The notes under the pieces: model-generated
What the model was told of the DNA's origin: nothing
The model's database searches: none
Seen by the model: the letters and a program-made list of their open reading frames with translations, nothing else
Position numbers and translations under genes: made by a program
Source of the DNA: Plumapathes pennacea
Lineage: Eukaryota; Cnidaria; Anthozoa; Antipatharia; Myriopathidae
Assembly: GCA_964036295.1 (NCBI GenBank)
Contig: OZ038468.1
Coordinates: forward strand, 18,627,183 to 18,691,182
DNA: 64,000 nt
Direction: 5' to 3'
Shown: piece by piece, positions 1 to 11,700 of the stretch
Numbering within the stretch: position 1 is the stretch's first letter
Layout of the letters: the number at the start of each line of letters is the position of its first letter

Positions 1-153
1 CAATTCCAAACTAGCATGTTTTTTTTTTTAGCTACATCCCTGGCAAAGGGGCCCTACAGTAGGCTTTTGTAAGCATTGAAAACGTCCCTGCACATTTTCT
101 TTCTAATAAAACACTAGTAATAGAATAATTTGTTATTCTCTGATCTTCACCAG

Positions 154-780
154 GTGTGACCACTAGCAAGCCAGAGATCTGGTACCTTGACAGGTGTTTG
201 GATTGGTGGTTTATTGCCGACAGCTTCACAGATTTCTTCAGGATTATGATCATGCATCTTGGTCTTCCGCAGTGGCAGTATGTATTCACAGATGCTGGTA
301 TCAGCCCAGAAACCAAGGTACATGGTATACACACTAACAGCACTCAGTACAGAACTAAACAAAACTAACCTCAGAAAAACGGCAGATATGATTTATTGTC
401 AAGCGAGTGAGAAGGGGAGAGAAAAATTTAAGTACATGTACTTGTAAAAGTTCAACTCTTCCAGTGCACTATTTGAATTGGCATGCCTGATGATACTATC
501 ATTATAATAACAATATTAATTCTTCTTGTTTTCCCAGCAATGGTTCAACATGTACGCACCTGTTAGACTTGAAGTGGACTCCGACATCCAGTCGATGGAA
601 AATAACCCACGAACCTCAGGCATGCCTGTCAACTCTCTCGACATCAACAGACTTTTCAGAGGTAAATCCGACAAAAACAGAAGCAAGCAAACACAGGCAA
701 AGCGTCCTGCCGCAGCAAAACACCCCCAGAATGCCCCCCAAAGCCGTGGTAGTCTTGGCACACGGGTCTCTCAAAGATGA
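154..780 (+). CDS. TPGS2: Tubulin polyglutamylase complex subunit 2, last two exons
   Basis: Exons 154-317 and 538-780 join in phase 0 and end at TGA 778-780; earlier exons lie off the left edge. The first exon encodes a stretch containing EIWYLDRCLDWWFIADSF and HLGLPQWQYVFTDAGISPE; the second opens with QWFNMYAPV. This run (a W-rich segment, LGLPQWQY, then QWF-MY) is the conserved C-terminal part of TPGS2 (C18orf10) as I know it from vertebrates. TPGS2 is a non-catalytic subunit of the complex that adds glutamate chains to tubulin in neurons and cilia. The tail after the conserved part is basic, low-complexity and short. Splice sites are cag/154, aag/gtacat and cag/538. The start codon is not in the window. 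Family assignment is from recognised motifs, not a search. Confidence 0.85.
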
Positions 781-1326
781 TGAGTTATATCAAACAAAAG
801 CTGATGAACACACGCTGGACTGTCCAATGGACATGCATAACATGGTGATGGATGCACTGGACAGTACTGTAGTGAGCCCTCCTTCACTTCCTCAGCACTT
901 GGCTGTTAATTTCTGCCACATAACTGAGTGACATGCTATTGTTCGGAATACACTGCAGACTGTGGCTGGAAGATCAACACGAAGTTTTGTTGACAAGCAC
1001 CCAGAGGATCACTGTAACTCACTCATAATGAACAGCAACAGCTTACAATACAATGAAATGACTATATTTATTTGATAATATATTTACTGTACAAAGCACA
1101 GCCTAAAAAAAAAATATTTACAGAGCTACTCGCATCTCTAAGTAGTACTCAGTTGTTGGTGTTTAAATAGTGTGTGTAGCGGCTCTCCCAGGGAAGGGAA
1201 GGTGTCTGGTCTGAGCGCGAATGCAAACCTGAGGAGGGGGAATGACATGTCCGCGCTCGGACCAGATCCTCTCACCTTCCGTTCCCCAGGAGAGCTGCTG
1301 CGTAGGCCAAATGACCTCTGATCTAA
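781..1326. other. Convergent 3' ends of TPGS2 and the charged-protein gene
   Basis: This stretch separates the stop codon of the plus-strand gene (780) from that of the minus-strand gene (1327-1329). It should hold both 3' untranslated regions. I see no other gene. Confidence 0.6.
1067..1072 (-). terminator. Possible polyadenylation signal of the minus-strand charged-protein gene
   Basis: Read on the minus strand this is AATAAA, about 255 bases downstream of the stop codon at 1327-1329. A short A/T-rich tract follows. It is a consensus match only. Confidence 0.35.
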
Positions 1327-4300
1327 CTACATTACTACTGAATTGTCACTGAGACTTGAACTATCGCTGTCACTTTCATCGCTTGAAGAATCCCTACACA
1401 TTCTGGCAACCCTTTTCCTTGAGATGTCAGATCTTTTCCTAAGTGGCATCTTTCTCTTCCGAAAATCCCACCTGCAGATAAAGTGAATACAGTATGATGC
1501 AGCAATAATATCTTTTCATGACAAATAACTTTAATAAAAAAAGTAGAACTCTATTGTAAGAAATTTTATCTCTGGAGTTGGAAACTGGATCAAACAAGTG
1601 TTTGATCCACCTGACCAAACAAGATGCTCAACAGTGCGCAGTCATTTACCTCGGGTCCACTTTAGGGCACCAAGTCAAGTTGCCATCTTCTTCCTCCAGC
1701 TCTGAGTTGCCACTACTCTCACTGTTTGTGCTACTCATCACCTGAACCATCCTTGGCCTCAACTTGTCTGAAATGGAGCTCCCTGTGTCACTTGCACTGT
1801 AGCTCACTCTGTCCGAATCACTCTCTGATGCCTCACTGAAAATATATTCAAAACTAAGACAGGTATAACCTCTGAAGAGCTTGTTCTGGTAAACTCGAAG
1901 TACAATAAATAGATCTAGATAACAAAGTACAGTATTGGATTTTTTTATGATTAGCTTTTCAAACTCTTTCACTCAGGAAACAACTCTATAATTTCCCAAC
2001 CATTCAAGAAGAAAATTAAATATAATGGTGTACTGGCTCAAGCAATCAAATATTAAGTTCTCTATGTTGTATGATGTCTGATGAGACGCTGTAAGAAAAA
2101 ACTGAAGTTATCACTCCCAGGAGCAAGATGGCTTACCTTTCCTCTGTACTACTGGTTTCATCAGATGAAATGCTGCTTGCTAATCCCTTCGACTTTCCCC
2201 GACTTCTTTTGGGAGTCACCACTTCCTCATCACTGTCCAAGTCTTGGTTAAAATCAGCGACCTTCCTCTGAGATTTCCTTGTCAAACGTTGTTTTGCCTC
2301 ACCTCTCTTACTGCTTGTTGTTCCCTTTGACTTTCTTGGACTTCTTTTGGGAGTCACCACCTCCTCATCACTGTCCAAGACTTGGTCAGAATCAGTAACC
2401 TTCCTCTGAGAGTTCCTTGTCAAACGCTGTTTCACCTCACCTCTCTTGCTGCTTGTTGTTCCCTTTGACTTTCTTGGACTTCTTTTGGGAGTCACCACCT
2501 CCTCATCACTTTCCGAGTCTTGGTCAGAATCAGTAACCTTCCTCTGAGAGTTCCTTGTCAAACGTTGTTTCACCTCACCTCTCTTGCTGCTTGCTGTTCC
2601 CTTTGACTTTCTTGGACTTCTTTTGGGAGTCATCACCTCCTCATCACTTTCCGAGTCTTGGTCAGAATCAGTAACCTTCCTCTGAGAGTTCCTTGTCAAA
2701 CGCTGTTTTACCTCACCTCTCTTGCTGCTTGTTGTTCCCTTTGACTTTCTTGGACTTCTTTTGGGAGTCACCACCTCCTCGTCACTTTCCGAGTCTTGAA
2801 GAGAGTCATCATCATTTGTCACACTCACTACCTCTGCATCGCTGTTTGAGTCTTGGTCAGAATCAGTAACCTTCCTCAGAGACTTCCTCGTCAAACGTTG
2901 CTGCCCCTCATCACTCTTGCTGTCTTCATCACTAGTTTCCTTCACAGACAGTTCCGATGTTCTTTTCCTGGTTTTCTTAGCAATCTTCATACCATTACCA
3001 TCCTCAGCTTGAGTAGTAAGGCTTTCTCTAATTCTGGACTTCCTTGTTTGGTGGTTCTCCTCTATCACAGAAGATAGAGAGGCATAACTCTCATCATCAG
3101 AGGTAGTTTGTTTACTCCTCCATTCCTGAGTTCTCTTCTCGACAACTGTGGTGGCACCACAACCTTTTCTTGATCTCCTAACTTTCTTGTTCTTCTCCAA
3201 ATCACTGTCAATTCCTTCATCTGAAGAAGTTCCCTTTTTCCGCCCATCATCATTTCCCTTCTCGCTGTCATCAGGTGCAGAATCCTTTGTCCTGACCATC
3301 TCCTTTCCCGTCTCCTGCAAGAAATACAAAAACTTGATTGCTGATGGATTTGTTGCTCACAGAAATTAATTTGGCATCTGTGATAGGTAGAGTACTAACT
3401 TGGGTTTTGGTTTCATGAAAAAAAACCCAAAAGTCCTCTAATATTATGAATTTTAGAAAACTAACTCAGCTGCTAGTTTTCTGACCTTCATATCAAACAA
3501 TCCAACAAGGTTTCTTCTGTCCAGTTCAAGTAGTTCACCATCAGCGTACATACAACCCCCTTCATAAACGTCTCTCAGCTTCTCTGTGATGTCCAATAGC
3601 ATGATTATCACTTCACACACATCCCTGCCTTCATGAACAAAGCATAATTTCTTTTTGAACTCCACCTGACCCTCTTCGATATCATCTCGTGGTTCAGGAG
3701 TTTTATCTATGGACTGTGGACTACCATTTTCCTTTTTGTCTCCGGTTTCATGGTCCACGTTTTCGCTGTTATCTTCCCAATTGTTATTAACTTCGCTTCC
3801 GACTTCGCTGGTTTCCCTGCTTTTAACGCGAGTGGGTGACTGTTCGAATTCATCACATGTTCCTTTGTTTGCAAGTTCAGGAAACATGTCTACAGATGTA
3901 CCGCTTCCGTGTGAAGCGTCAGATCTATCGTCTTCATTCGAATTGGCCACTTTCGGGTCATTTTTCTGGCGGGACTGTATCGTTGGTGTTTTAGATTCGT
4001 CTAGAGATTTTAACATACTTTCGCTACCATCTGTGTCAGAACCGCTTACCTCCTGGTTATCACTGAAGTCTTCAATTTTATCGCTCTCGTGATCTGCAAT
4101 TCTGACAGGTTGCTGTTGGCGTCGAGCTCGAGAAAAACGCGGGCTTCGCTTCTCTGCACCTTTGGCTGGTAGTGGTGCTGCTTTCCCAGTAGTTTCACTG
4201 TCTTGGGCAGGACTTGGATCATCAGAATTGTTTCTTATTTCCTCGGCGTCGTCGAGAAGTTGTACTCCCAGTTCATTGTCTTCTTTGTTTACACTAACCT

Positions 4301-4430
4301 CAGCGACAGCGACTTTAGAATTATTCACGCGTTTAGATTTTTTCACAGGAGATTTCCGAGTTTTTCTTTGTACCTCTTGGGTCATTTTGCGCCCTGAGCG
4401 CAAGCGACTGGAGCTTTTCTTGCCCTTCAT
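1327..4430 (-). CDS. Charged, probably nuclear protein with a 46-residue tandem repeat (817 aa)
   Basis: Four exons: 3486-4430, 2137-3314, 1650-1835 and 1327-1471, joined in phases 0, 2 and 2. The ATG is at 4428-4430 and TAG at 1327-1329. The N-terminus is very basic (MKGKKSSSRLRSGRK, then SPVKKSKR), like a nuclear targeting or DNA-contacting tail. A long acidic/serine-rich region follows, then a short more hydrophobic segment just before the first intron (HEGRDVCEVIIMLLDI) that may be the only folded part. Exon 2 carries the repeat block with PKRSPRKSKG and SDSDQDSESDEE motifs. These look like proline-directed and casein-kinase-2 type phosphorylation sites. The last exons are again basic then serine/aspartate-rich. 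I do not recognise the family. A chromatin-associated disordered protein is inference from composition. Confidence 0.8.
2199..2880 (-). repeat. In-frame 138-bp tandem repeat coding 46-residue units
   Basis: The segment coding RKVTDSD recurs at about 2261, 2399, 2537 and 2675, exactly 138 bases apart. A more divergent copy lies near 2871. Each unit reads roughly RLTRNSQRKVTDSDQDSESD, then EEVVTPKRSPRKSKG and SSKRGEVK. Copies are nearly identical at DNA level, which suggests recent expansion or homogenisation. Confidence 0.9.
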
Positions 4431-4543
4431 TCTGTAGCTCAGCGTCCTTTCATCTCTGCTCTCCTCGCCATGTTGAGTAGGAAAAGGAAGAAACTGGGAA
4501 CGAGCTGTATATCTGGTCGTAAATGGAGTTCATCTGAACTTTC
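4431..4543. promoter_or_regulatory. Probable short bidirectional promoter
   Basis: This gap lies between the minus-strand ATG at 4430 and a plus-strand ATG at 4544 that opens a possible first exon of the C15orf40-type gene. Divergent starts 113 bases apart would need a shared promoter. No TATA box is evident. It depends on the tentative exon at 4544 being real. Confidence 0.35.
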
Positions 4544-4774
4544 ATGTCTTCCGTGTGGAAAGTTCTGTCGTGTCGTTCACTTGTCTTAGACGTTCTGAGG
4601 AGACCACGAAAAGTCCAAATCGGTTCTCGTTGTTGTAAATTGTTTGTTTCCTCCCATATATTGACCTTGTATAGTAAGATTTTATCTGCGAGCCGGAGCG
4701 GCTTCAGATACAACAGCGACAGTTATGTAGTTGGTTCCGGGAGACCGATGCCAAAGAAAGAGCGAATATTTAAG
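4544..4774 (+). CDS. Possible first exon of the UPF0235/C15orf40-type gene
   Basis: An ATG-started frame of 77 codons ends at aag/gttctg. The peptide is rich in Arg, Ser and Leu with few acidic residues (MSSVWKVLSCRSLVLDVLRR at the start), like a mitochondrial presequence, and ends near MPKKERIFK. It could be the N-terminus of the UPF0235 protein encoded at 6697. The two do not join directly: this exon ends in phase 0 and the 6697 exon needs one base, so at least one unseen exon must lie between. The donor is weak and coincides with the start of the 190-bp repeat array. Chance ORF is the alternative. Confidence 0.35.
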
Positions 4775-5545
4775 GTTCTGGAGGGTTTTTAGTGGGATTA
4801 GTGCACCAAATTAAACATCCAATGGCGATGACTAGGTAGATATCAAACTTGTAATGCATATTACAGCAACAGCAGCGTAAGATTTGTTTATATTAGAAAA
4901 ATTCTGTCGCCGTTCTTAGCAGGATCCCGTCCCATCCTTAGCTGGATCCCGAACATTGGACTTAAAAATACTTAAGGTTCTGGAGGGTTTTTAGTGCACC
5001 AAATTAAACATCCAATGGCGATGACTAGGTAGATATCAAACTTGTAATGTATATTACAGCAACAGCAGCGTCAAATGTGTTATATTAGAAAAATTCTGTC
5101 GCCGTTCTTAGCAGGATCCCGTCCCATCCTTAGCTGGATCCCGAACATTGGACTTAAAAATACTTAAGGTTCTGGAGGGTTTTTAGTGCACCAAGTTAAA
5201 CATCCAATGGCGATGACTAGGTAGATATCAAACTTGTAATGCATATTACAGCAACAGCAGCATCAACTTTGTTATATTAAAAAATTCTGTCGCCGTTCTA
5301 GCAGGATCCCGTCCCATCCTTAGCTGGATCCCGAACATTGGACTTAAAAATACTTAAGGTTCTGGAGGGTTTTTAGTGCACCAAATTAAACATCCAATGG
5401 CGATGACTAGGTAGATATCAAACTTGTAATGCATATTACAGCAACAGCAGCGTCAAATGTGTTATATTAGAAAAATTCTGTCGCCGTTCTCAGCAGGATC
5501 CCGACCATCCTTAGCTGGATCCCGAACATTAGACTTAGAAATATT
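4772..5545. repeat. Tandem array, about four copies of a 190-202 bp unit
   Basis: Units start with aaggttctggagggttttt at 4772, 4974, 5166 and 5356, giving spacings of 202, 192 and 190. Each contains a paired ctggatcccgaacatt / caggatcccgtcc block and a run of CAG-like triplets. The first copy has a small internal duplication around 4793-4805. The last copy decays at about 5545. No coding capacity is shared between copies. Confidence 0.95.
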
Positions 5546-6696
5546 GAGGAGCACCCATCGGACCTGTTCCAGAAAATATGTGTTCCGCACTGCAACCTGT
5601 CCTGGCTGGCATGAGATCTATCTGTTTTTTTGCTGGCTAGGAAAAAATAAATAAATCGGACTGCTGGGAGAGAGATGGCCGTTTTCAGCCTCGCTGGAGG
5701 TATGGGAACAAGCAAGACTGCAATCGAGGCTACATTTTTGTTTGAAATGCTAACATTTTCTGACAAAGTGGTACACCATCAAGTTGCCTGCTGGGAGATT
5801 TTCTGGGACCGCTCTGCTGGGAAACGGATATTCTGAATTGCCTTCCTGGGAGTGTGGAACACCTCTGTGTTTGCCAGCAACGTAAAAAAAGCAGAAAATA
5901 AACTATATTTTGGACAAATAACCATACATTTGTGCAAACTAACGTATTTTGAGAAATATCTTCGTTGGGTGCTCTCGAAGAAAGACAAAAATAACCGAGA
6001 TAAAGCAAGAACTGAACCTCCCGAAGCGGCTGCATCAAGATAACGGACACAAGAAGCTGTATCTGTCGCATCGGCCTAGATTAAAATTAAGGACCATGAC
6101 ACTTAACAGTAAACCCCATCTAGGCCCTCTTGTCTTGTTTTATTAAATATCTAGTTTTGTAACACTTAACTGTAATTTTTTACATAACACTTATTACATT
6201 AATTTTTTTGGCATCATAACACTTAACAGTAAAAAATCCAGGCCCATAATATTTAATAGTAAACCCCATCTAGGCCCTCTCTTTAGAGGCAAATGGAAAT
6301 TAGCAAAGAAAGAGATCTGTATATAATACAGATGCAAAGTTTAGCAGTTAATTAACGGCGAAATATTCACTCTGTAAAGACGGCGGACGGCAACCCCAGG
6401 AACCAGGAAAAAAAAATCTCCGTATTCCTTGTCTTTGTAACGTTCCAGCATTCTTAGGTCGCTCAATTTGTTCCGTTTCTGGCCCACGTTCTAACAACCT
6501 CGTTGGAAAGAAGCATTTGAAGTCGCTCGAGAAAGCACCACAGCCCCGAGAACAGGTCAATTTCACACTCAATATTCACGTGCGCTTTTTGTCTTCTGCG
6601 ATTAGTTTTGTTTCACAGAGGTTGCCGTAGTCCTCTCCCGTCTTGGTTCTTAACGTCTCTAATGACATCGTTTCATTTGTCTGCTTGATAATACAG
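5546..6696. other. Unresolved stretch upstream of the UPF0235 exon
   Basis: Probably intron of the plus-strand UPF0235 gene; the missing exon with the KPGSK-type motif should lie here but I could not place it with confidence. A short plus-strand frame near 6551-6590 (QVNFTLNIHV) is vaguely like the expected strand. A 26-bp sequence ending ccccatctaggccctct occurs twice (6105-6130 and 6255-6280, one mismatch). Confidence 0.4.
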
Positions 6697-6926
6697 ATAT
6701 ATCTGCCGAAACTGTTGGAGTTCAGATTAGCGCACCACCCAAGGACGGACAAGCCAATGAAGAATTGGTTCGATATCTGGCGTCGATTCTTGGGATCCGA
6801 AAAAGTGGCATCAGCCTCGACAAGGGCTCCAAATCAAGAGAGAAAACTGTGACAATACATGCCGCTGGGTTTACTGTGGATGACATTAGACAGGCTTTAG
6901 AAAAGGACATAAAATCATCTGGGTAA
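6697..6926 (+). CDS. UPF0235 (DUF167) family protein, C15orf40-type, 3' terminal exon
   Basis: The exon starts after cag at 6694-6696 with two bases completing a codon from the previous exon, and ends at TAA 6924-6926. It encodes about 75 residues. [20 protein letters not shown], then [20 protein letters not shown], then [12 protein letters not shown] is the DUF167 fold signature: APP-GxAN-EL, a helix, LDKGxKSREK and a final strand. In the human C15orf40 protein these elements occupy the C-terminal half, so the N-terminal half is upstream. The molecular function of the family is not established. Family confidence is high; the 5' structure is not solved. Confidence 0.85.
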
Positions 6927-8336
6927 AGATGTCAGTCACTGTATTTTTCTTATGTGGGATTTTTAGCATGGCAGTGACAGGAAGGTCGGGGAAGGAGTAA
7001 AAGTGGGAGGGAAGAACAAGAAGTTACAGTACTCTTAGTCAAATTTTCATTTTATTTCCGCAAGAAAAATGGCACTTTTAACGTGACAGCAACCAAAATG
7101 TACAAACAAGTTATTTTGAAGACAATATTACAAAAATATTTTGTAATCTCAAATGGTTGTAAAAAAATGTCCATCGAAGCGACAGTACTTAAAAAATAAC
7201 CCTACTTCTTTGTTCTATGTATTGCAAGGCTTACAAAACCAGCTGTGCTTGCTTACAAGATATTTAATGCAAACAAACCATAGCATTTAGGTTAAAATTA
7301 ATAGCATTTTTCACTTACCTAATTATACAACAACAAATGCGTTTAGAAAGATAACAAAACTATTCACAGTCAGAAACTTCTTGTTCCACATATTTTAACT
7401 GAAGCTTTCAAAAAACATCACCGACAATATCAACACGTTTCTTTCCTAAAAAAATGAGAGAAACCTAACAAGGCAACACTGGAGTACACAATCAGACATT
7501 CTTCCCTGAACTGGCACAATAGTGTACCACTTCAAGAAAACTTGTAACACGTATATCCCTAAAACAATTTGGTTTCTCCTTTCTAAATGACCCATTTTTA
7601 AAAGGTTTTTAAACGAAATAAAACGTGTACAACGAGTAAACCATACCAAAATAAAGTAAACTTTGATCTCTCCAAAAAAAGTAAATAGATAAAATAGAAA
7701 ACAGAAAATTCCCGCAATGCCAAAAGTTATCCTGCGCAGACCAGACGAAACTATTGTCACAGTAAAAAAATTCTCACTGTATCACTAGTACGTGCTTTTT
7801 TTTTTCCCTGAATGGTTGGAATGAGCTTGGGAGTGGATGCTAGGTCGCAAAAGGTCTTTGTGGCATGCTTCAAATTAACCATTATCGCTGAATTATCTGG
7901 TACATTTCCTGGACTGGTGTTCAACTAGGATGTTGGGATGTGTCGTCTGATTGTGTACAAGTCCATGATCTGTTTACTGCCTGTAAAACACACAAACAAA
8001 AAATGTGAGTAAACCGTCTGCATACCAAAAGACATCACGTGAGACAATAAAAGGCACCTTGGTAATAACTTTAGGTATAGTTACATATTGCGACATTCTA
8101 TTTAAGATCGTTCCTTCGTAAAACAAGGACCCGTTCTCTCTCTCTCTTCCTTTTGTCTTCCTGGTAAGAAAAAAGAAACTGCTCACCTTTTCGTTAAATA
8201 ATGATCCATGGCCGCATGTTGTGATTGCGTCATCATTGCTGATACAAGAAATAATAAATCCAGTTAACCAAAACCAAAACCAAAGCAATTACACAATTGC
8301 AACTGTAGTTTCGAGGGTCATCCGAAAACGACTTCT
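6927..8336. other. Gene-free stretch, probably 3' UTRs
   Basis: AT-rich sequence between the stop codons of the plus-strand UPF0235 gene and the minus-strand ZNF608/609-type gene. AATAAA occurs on the minus strand at 7051-7056 and might end the latter's transcript. No convincing ORF. Confidence 0.5.
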
Positions 8337-8708
8337 AAGTACGTGAATGGCTCCTAAATATGTGAACGGGGCGCTTGAGTACGTGAACGGCTCCTAAGTA
8401 CGTGAACGGAGCCTGAGCACGTGAACGGCTCCCGAGTACGTGAATGACTCCTAAGTACGTGAACGGCTCCAAGGTACGTGAATGACTCCTAAGTACGTGA
8501 ATGACTCCTAAGTACGTGAACGGCTCCAAGGTACGTGAATGACTCCTAAGTACGTGAACGGCTCCAAGGTACGTGAATGACTCCTAAGTACGTGAATGGC
8601 TCCTATGTACGTGAATGACTCCTAAGTACGCGAACGGCTCCAAGGTACGTGAATGACTCCTAAGTACGTGAATGACTCCTAAGTACGTGAACGGCTCCTA
8701 GGTACGTG
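8337..8708. repeat. 19-bp minisatellite, about 19-20 copies
   Basis: Variants of gtacgtgaacggctcctaa repeat with a strict 19-base period (for example 8474 to 8493). Two main variants, gaacggctcc and gaatgactcc, alternate irregularly. Some units carry cacgtg instead of tacgtg. The array lies about 80 bases downstream of the stop codon of the ZNF608/609-type gene. Confidence 0.95.
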
Positions 8709-8786
8709 ACGGTCCGTATAATAGAGGTGTCCTTAACGAGAGAGAAGACTGTATAATTATTTAAATGGCAAAACAGTTAGAACTAA

Positions 8787-11700
8787 CTAACCATAAGCCG
8801 GATCAAACTGAGGATATCTCATGTGTCCATGTGCCATGTGCATTGGCATGTGTCCACCGTGTTCAGCCATGATTCTTTGTCTCCGGAGCATTTCTTCCTC
8901 GGCGTGACCATCCGATCTTGGACGTTTGCTTTCCTCTTCCCTCTGCGGTGAACCTCTACTGCTCCCATGAGTACCTACGTCACCTCGCCTGGTCATCGCC
9001 AGATTGCTGGAGATTATACTCGCCCGGGAATGTGCAGGAGTATCTCTCCAGCCACTGTCTGTAGACCCAGCTGTGCTTTCTCGCCCGCTTCCTAACTGTC
9101 TTCCCGAAGTGTGCTGCCCCTTCGGACTGCCTCGATCTTGAGGTATCCCTGTTGCTGATGAAGGCCTTTCGGAGGCATCTTCTTTTAATCTGAGCAGCTT
9201 TTCGTAACTAAGCTGCGTGTCTGCATCGCCGTGTGAGCGAGGACGTGTCAAGGTGGCGTATTCTCGGGAGTGTTCGGCTCTCTGATGAGGGTTCCTTGTG
9301 ACTCTATCTCTTGATGCAGACGCAGTTGATGTCATAGTGTTGGTCTCGCTGTTGCTTGATGTCGGCATTCTCATCATTAAACCTGGTGGAAGGCTTGACA
9401 TGTGCTGGGCCATCAGCATCGCTGTTGGTGGGTACAACAGATGTGCACCTACAAGACAACAACATAGGTTAACTGTGTTTCACTTGCTACTCAGAATAAT
9501 GTAAGTAACGTTATGTCTAAACTTACATTTAATTCTGTACACAATGTACAACTGCGAGAAAAAGGAGAGTGGTAGCAAAACACCATCCAACATCCAATTC
9601 AACCTCGTTCCCAGGCTCTTTCATCTACCGGCCCCAAAGAGCCTGGAAACGAGGTTGCATCCAATTCTGGTTCCGTATGCTTGCAAGTGTTGTCTTACGT
9701 TGATTAGTCTGACCATTTTTGTCATTCTTAAGCCTGAAAACGGGACTTTTCAGTAAAAACACAACCTCCTTAGTATGCTTTGACTCAGGAGAATTTTTTT
9801 AGTTGTTCTTTGATCAAAACTCTGCAATTTGTTGACGATGAAGTTGAGAGAAAGAACTTGGTTAATCATGGATTAGTCGGGACCCGGCTTCTAGGTTAAA
9901 TTACCTGCTTGTGCGGGGTTAAAATCCAAATACTGACCAGGAGGTTGAAGATGTTGAGACTGCAGATACGCTTGAAACTGATTGGGCATAAATTGGGAAT
10001 ACATCATCCGACCGTCCGGGTTGGCTTCAGAATGCCTCGGCAGATTGGGAGATCTTGATGCATGTGGCGAGTGAGCGACAGGTGGACGAGGTGAATGAGC
10101 CGCAGATAACGGCTTGTGTGAGGATTCTTGTGACGTCGTCAAGCCTGAGAAATCCGAGTGAGACTTGCCAGGTTCAACAGAAGGAGAAGGCTTGGATGCA
10201 CTTTTGGAGCTTGGATCCTGATTCCTTGATTCCTGCCACGGAAAACAAGATCAATCACAAACTCCTAAACAGTAAAGGATCGACAGTAATTAGATACTTT
10301 TGATCGCTATTACAGGCACTGGCAGTAAATAAGATAAAATGACAGATTGATGAGAGGGGTATATAGAGAATAGTAGAGTAACAGTAAACTCAATCCTGTC
10401 CCCTGACACTTGAGATTATATGTAACTGTAATCTCCTCAATAAACTCTGCAGTGATCAACTTCAATTTTCTCCTTCAGTCTCTCACCAGACATATATTAC
10501 ACAGTAGGGAGAAGTTGGCTTTTGATAGCTGATCAAATTATGAGTTCTCACTACATCACTCATACATTTTCTTTCTAAAAGGTAGGGAGAATCTGCATTT
10601 TGAGCTTTCTTTTGTTTCAGACTCACTTGTTTGATGTGAGGTGCATCTCTGTGGGCCCCAAAACCCTTGAAATCCTCTTCTCTCTCTTTTGACTGCTTCT
10701 TCAATGGGCTTCCTCCAAGTCGTTTTTGCGCCCTCTCTAGTTTACTGGAGTTAAAAAAAAAAGTGTTCAGCAGCATGAAGGCGAAAGGAATGTATAGACA
10801 ACGAGACCAAACAAGGTTGGGTAAAAAATGGAAGAGAGACAAGACAAAGACGATAATTTAATCTCCACAAATTTTCAGGCGGGACGAGTGCAGTGCTCTG
10901 GGGGTGGGGGTGAGGGTAGACTGGTAGCAGTATAGCAAGGAAAACGTTCTGAAAGAGATAGATGTGATTTTACGGGTAGGGTTTTGCCGTTCAATTTGAC
11001 GTGAGTTCATGTTCATGTACGGCGGTGGGGGAGGGGTGGAGGTCTTTGCTTTGAGTTCGGAGATTGGCGTGAGTTAACTTAGGTGGTGGTGGTGGGGGGG
11101 GGGGAGACTCCCGCTGGGCGAGTTGCTTACCTGTACATCAATATCCTCTGTTCCATTATTTGTTCCTGCAAGAACTTTTCTTCTTGTATATAATTTTGCC
11201 TTTGCTCGTACTGTTCGTTTTTAGTCTGTTCTGACCTGACCCTCTTCTCTGGCGGCTCACCGCTGGAGGGCTTGGGTGGCGCCTTGGAGCGTGCCTGGTG
11301 CGAGCCACTGCTTTCGCTGGAGAATTGTCCCCTGTATTCCCGCCCGGACTCATACAAGTACGGTCTTTCTTGCTCGGCCGTCTTAGAGTTCAACACATCT
11401 TTTTCCTGATCATGTTTTTTCTCTGATGATCTGGGTGGTGCTTCTGGTCTGTCCACAGTTCTGATGCGTGAGTGTTCCTTGTCCAGCTTACTGCTCTTCT
11501 GTGCATACAAACATAAACTCAGCATCCAGCTAACCGAGAATGAGGACACATTTTCGTTCTCTATTAGTTATTTATTTCTTTAGCTTCGCCATTTTCGTAT
11601 GGCAGCCCTGCTAGCACCGAGGATGGTCATAACCACAGATTTGGTTGCGTCCTCAATAGCTCTTTTATGTCGCCGTGTCTTGTTTTGTTTTGTTTTGTTT

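Noticed and set aside
8335-8529. Minus-strand repetitive ORF
   Set aside because: By-product of the 19-bp minisatellite; the period is not a multiple of three.
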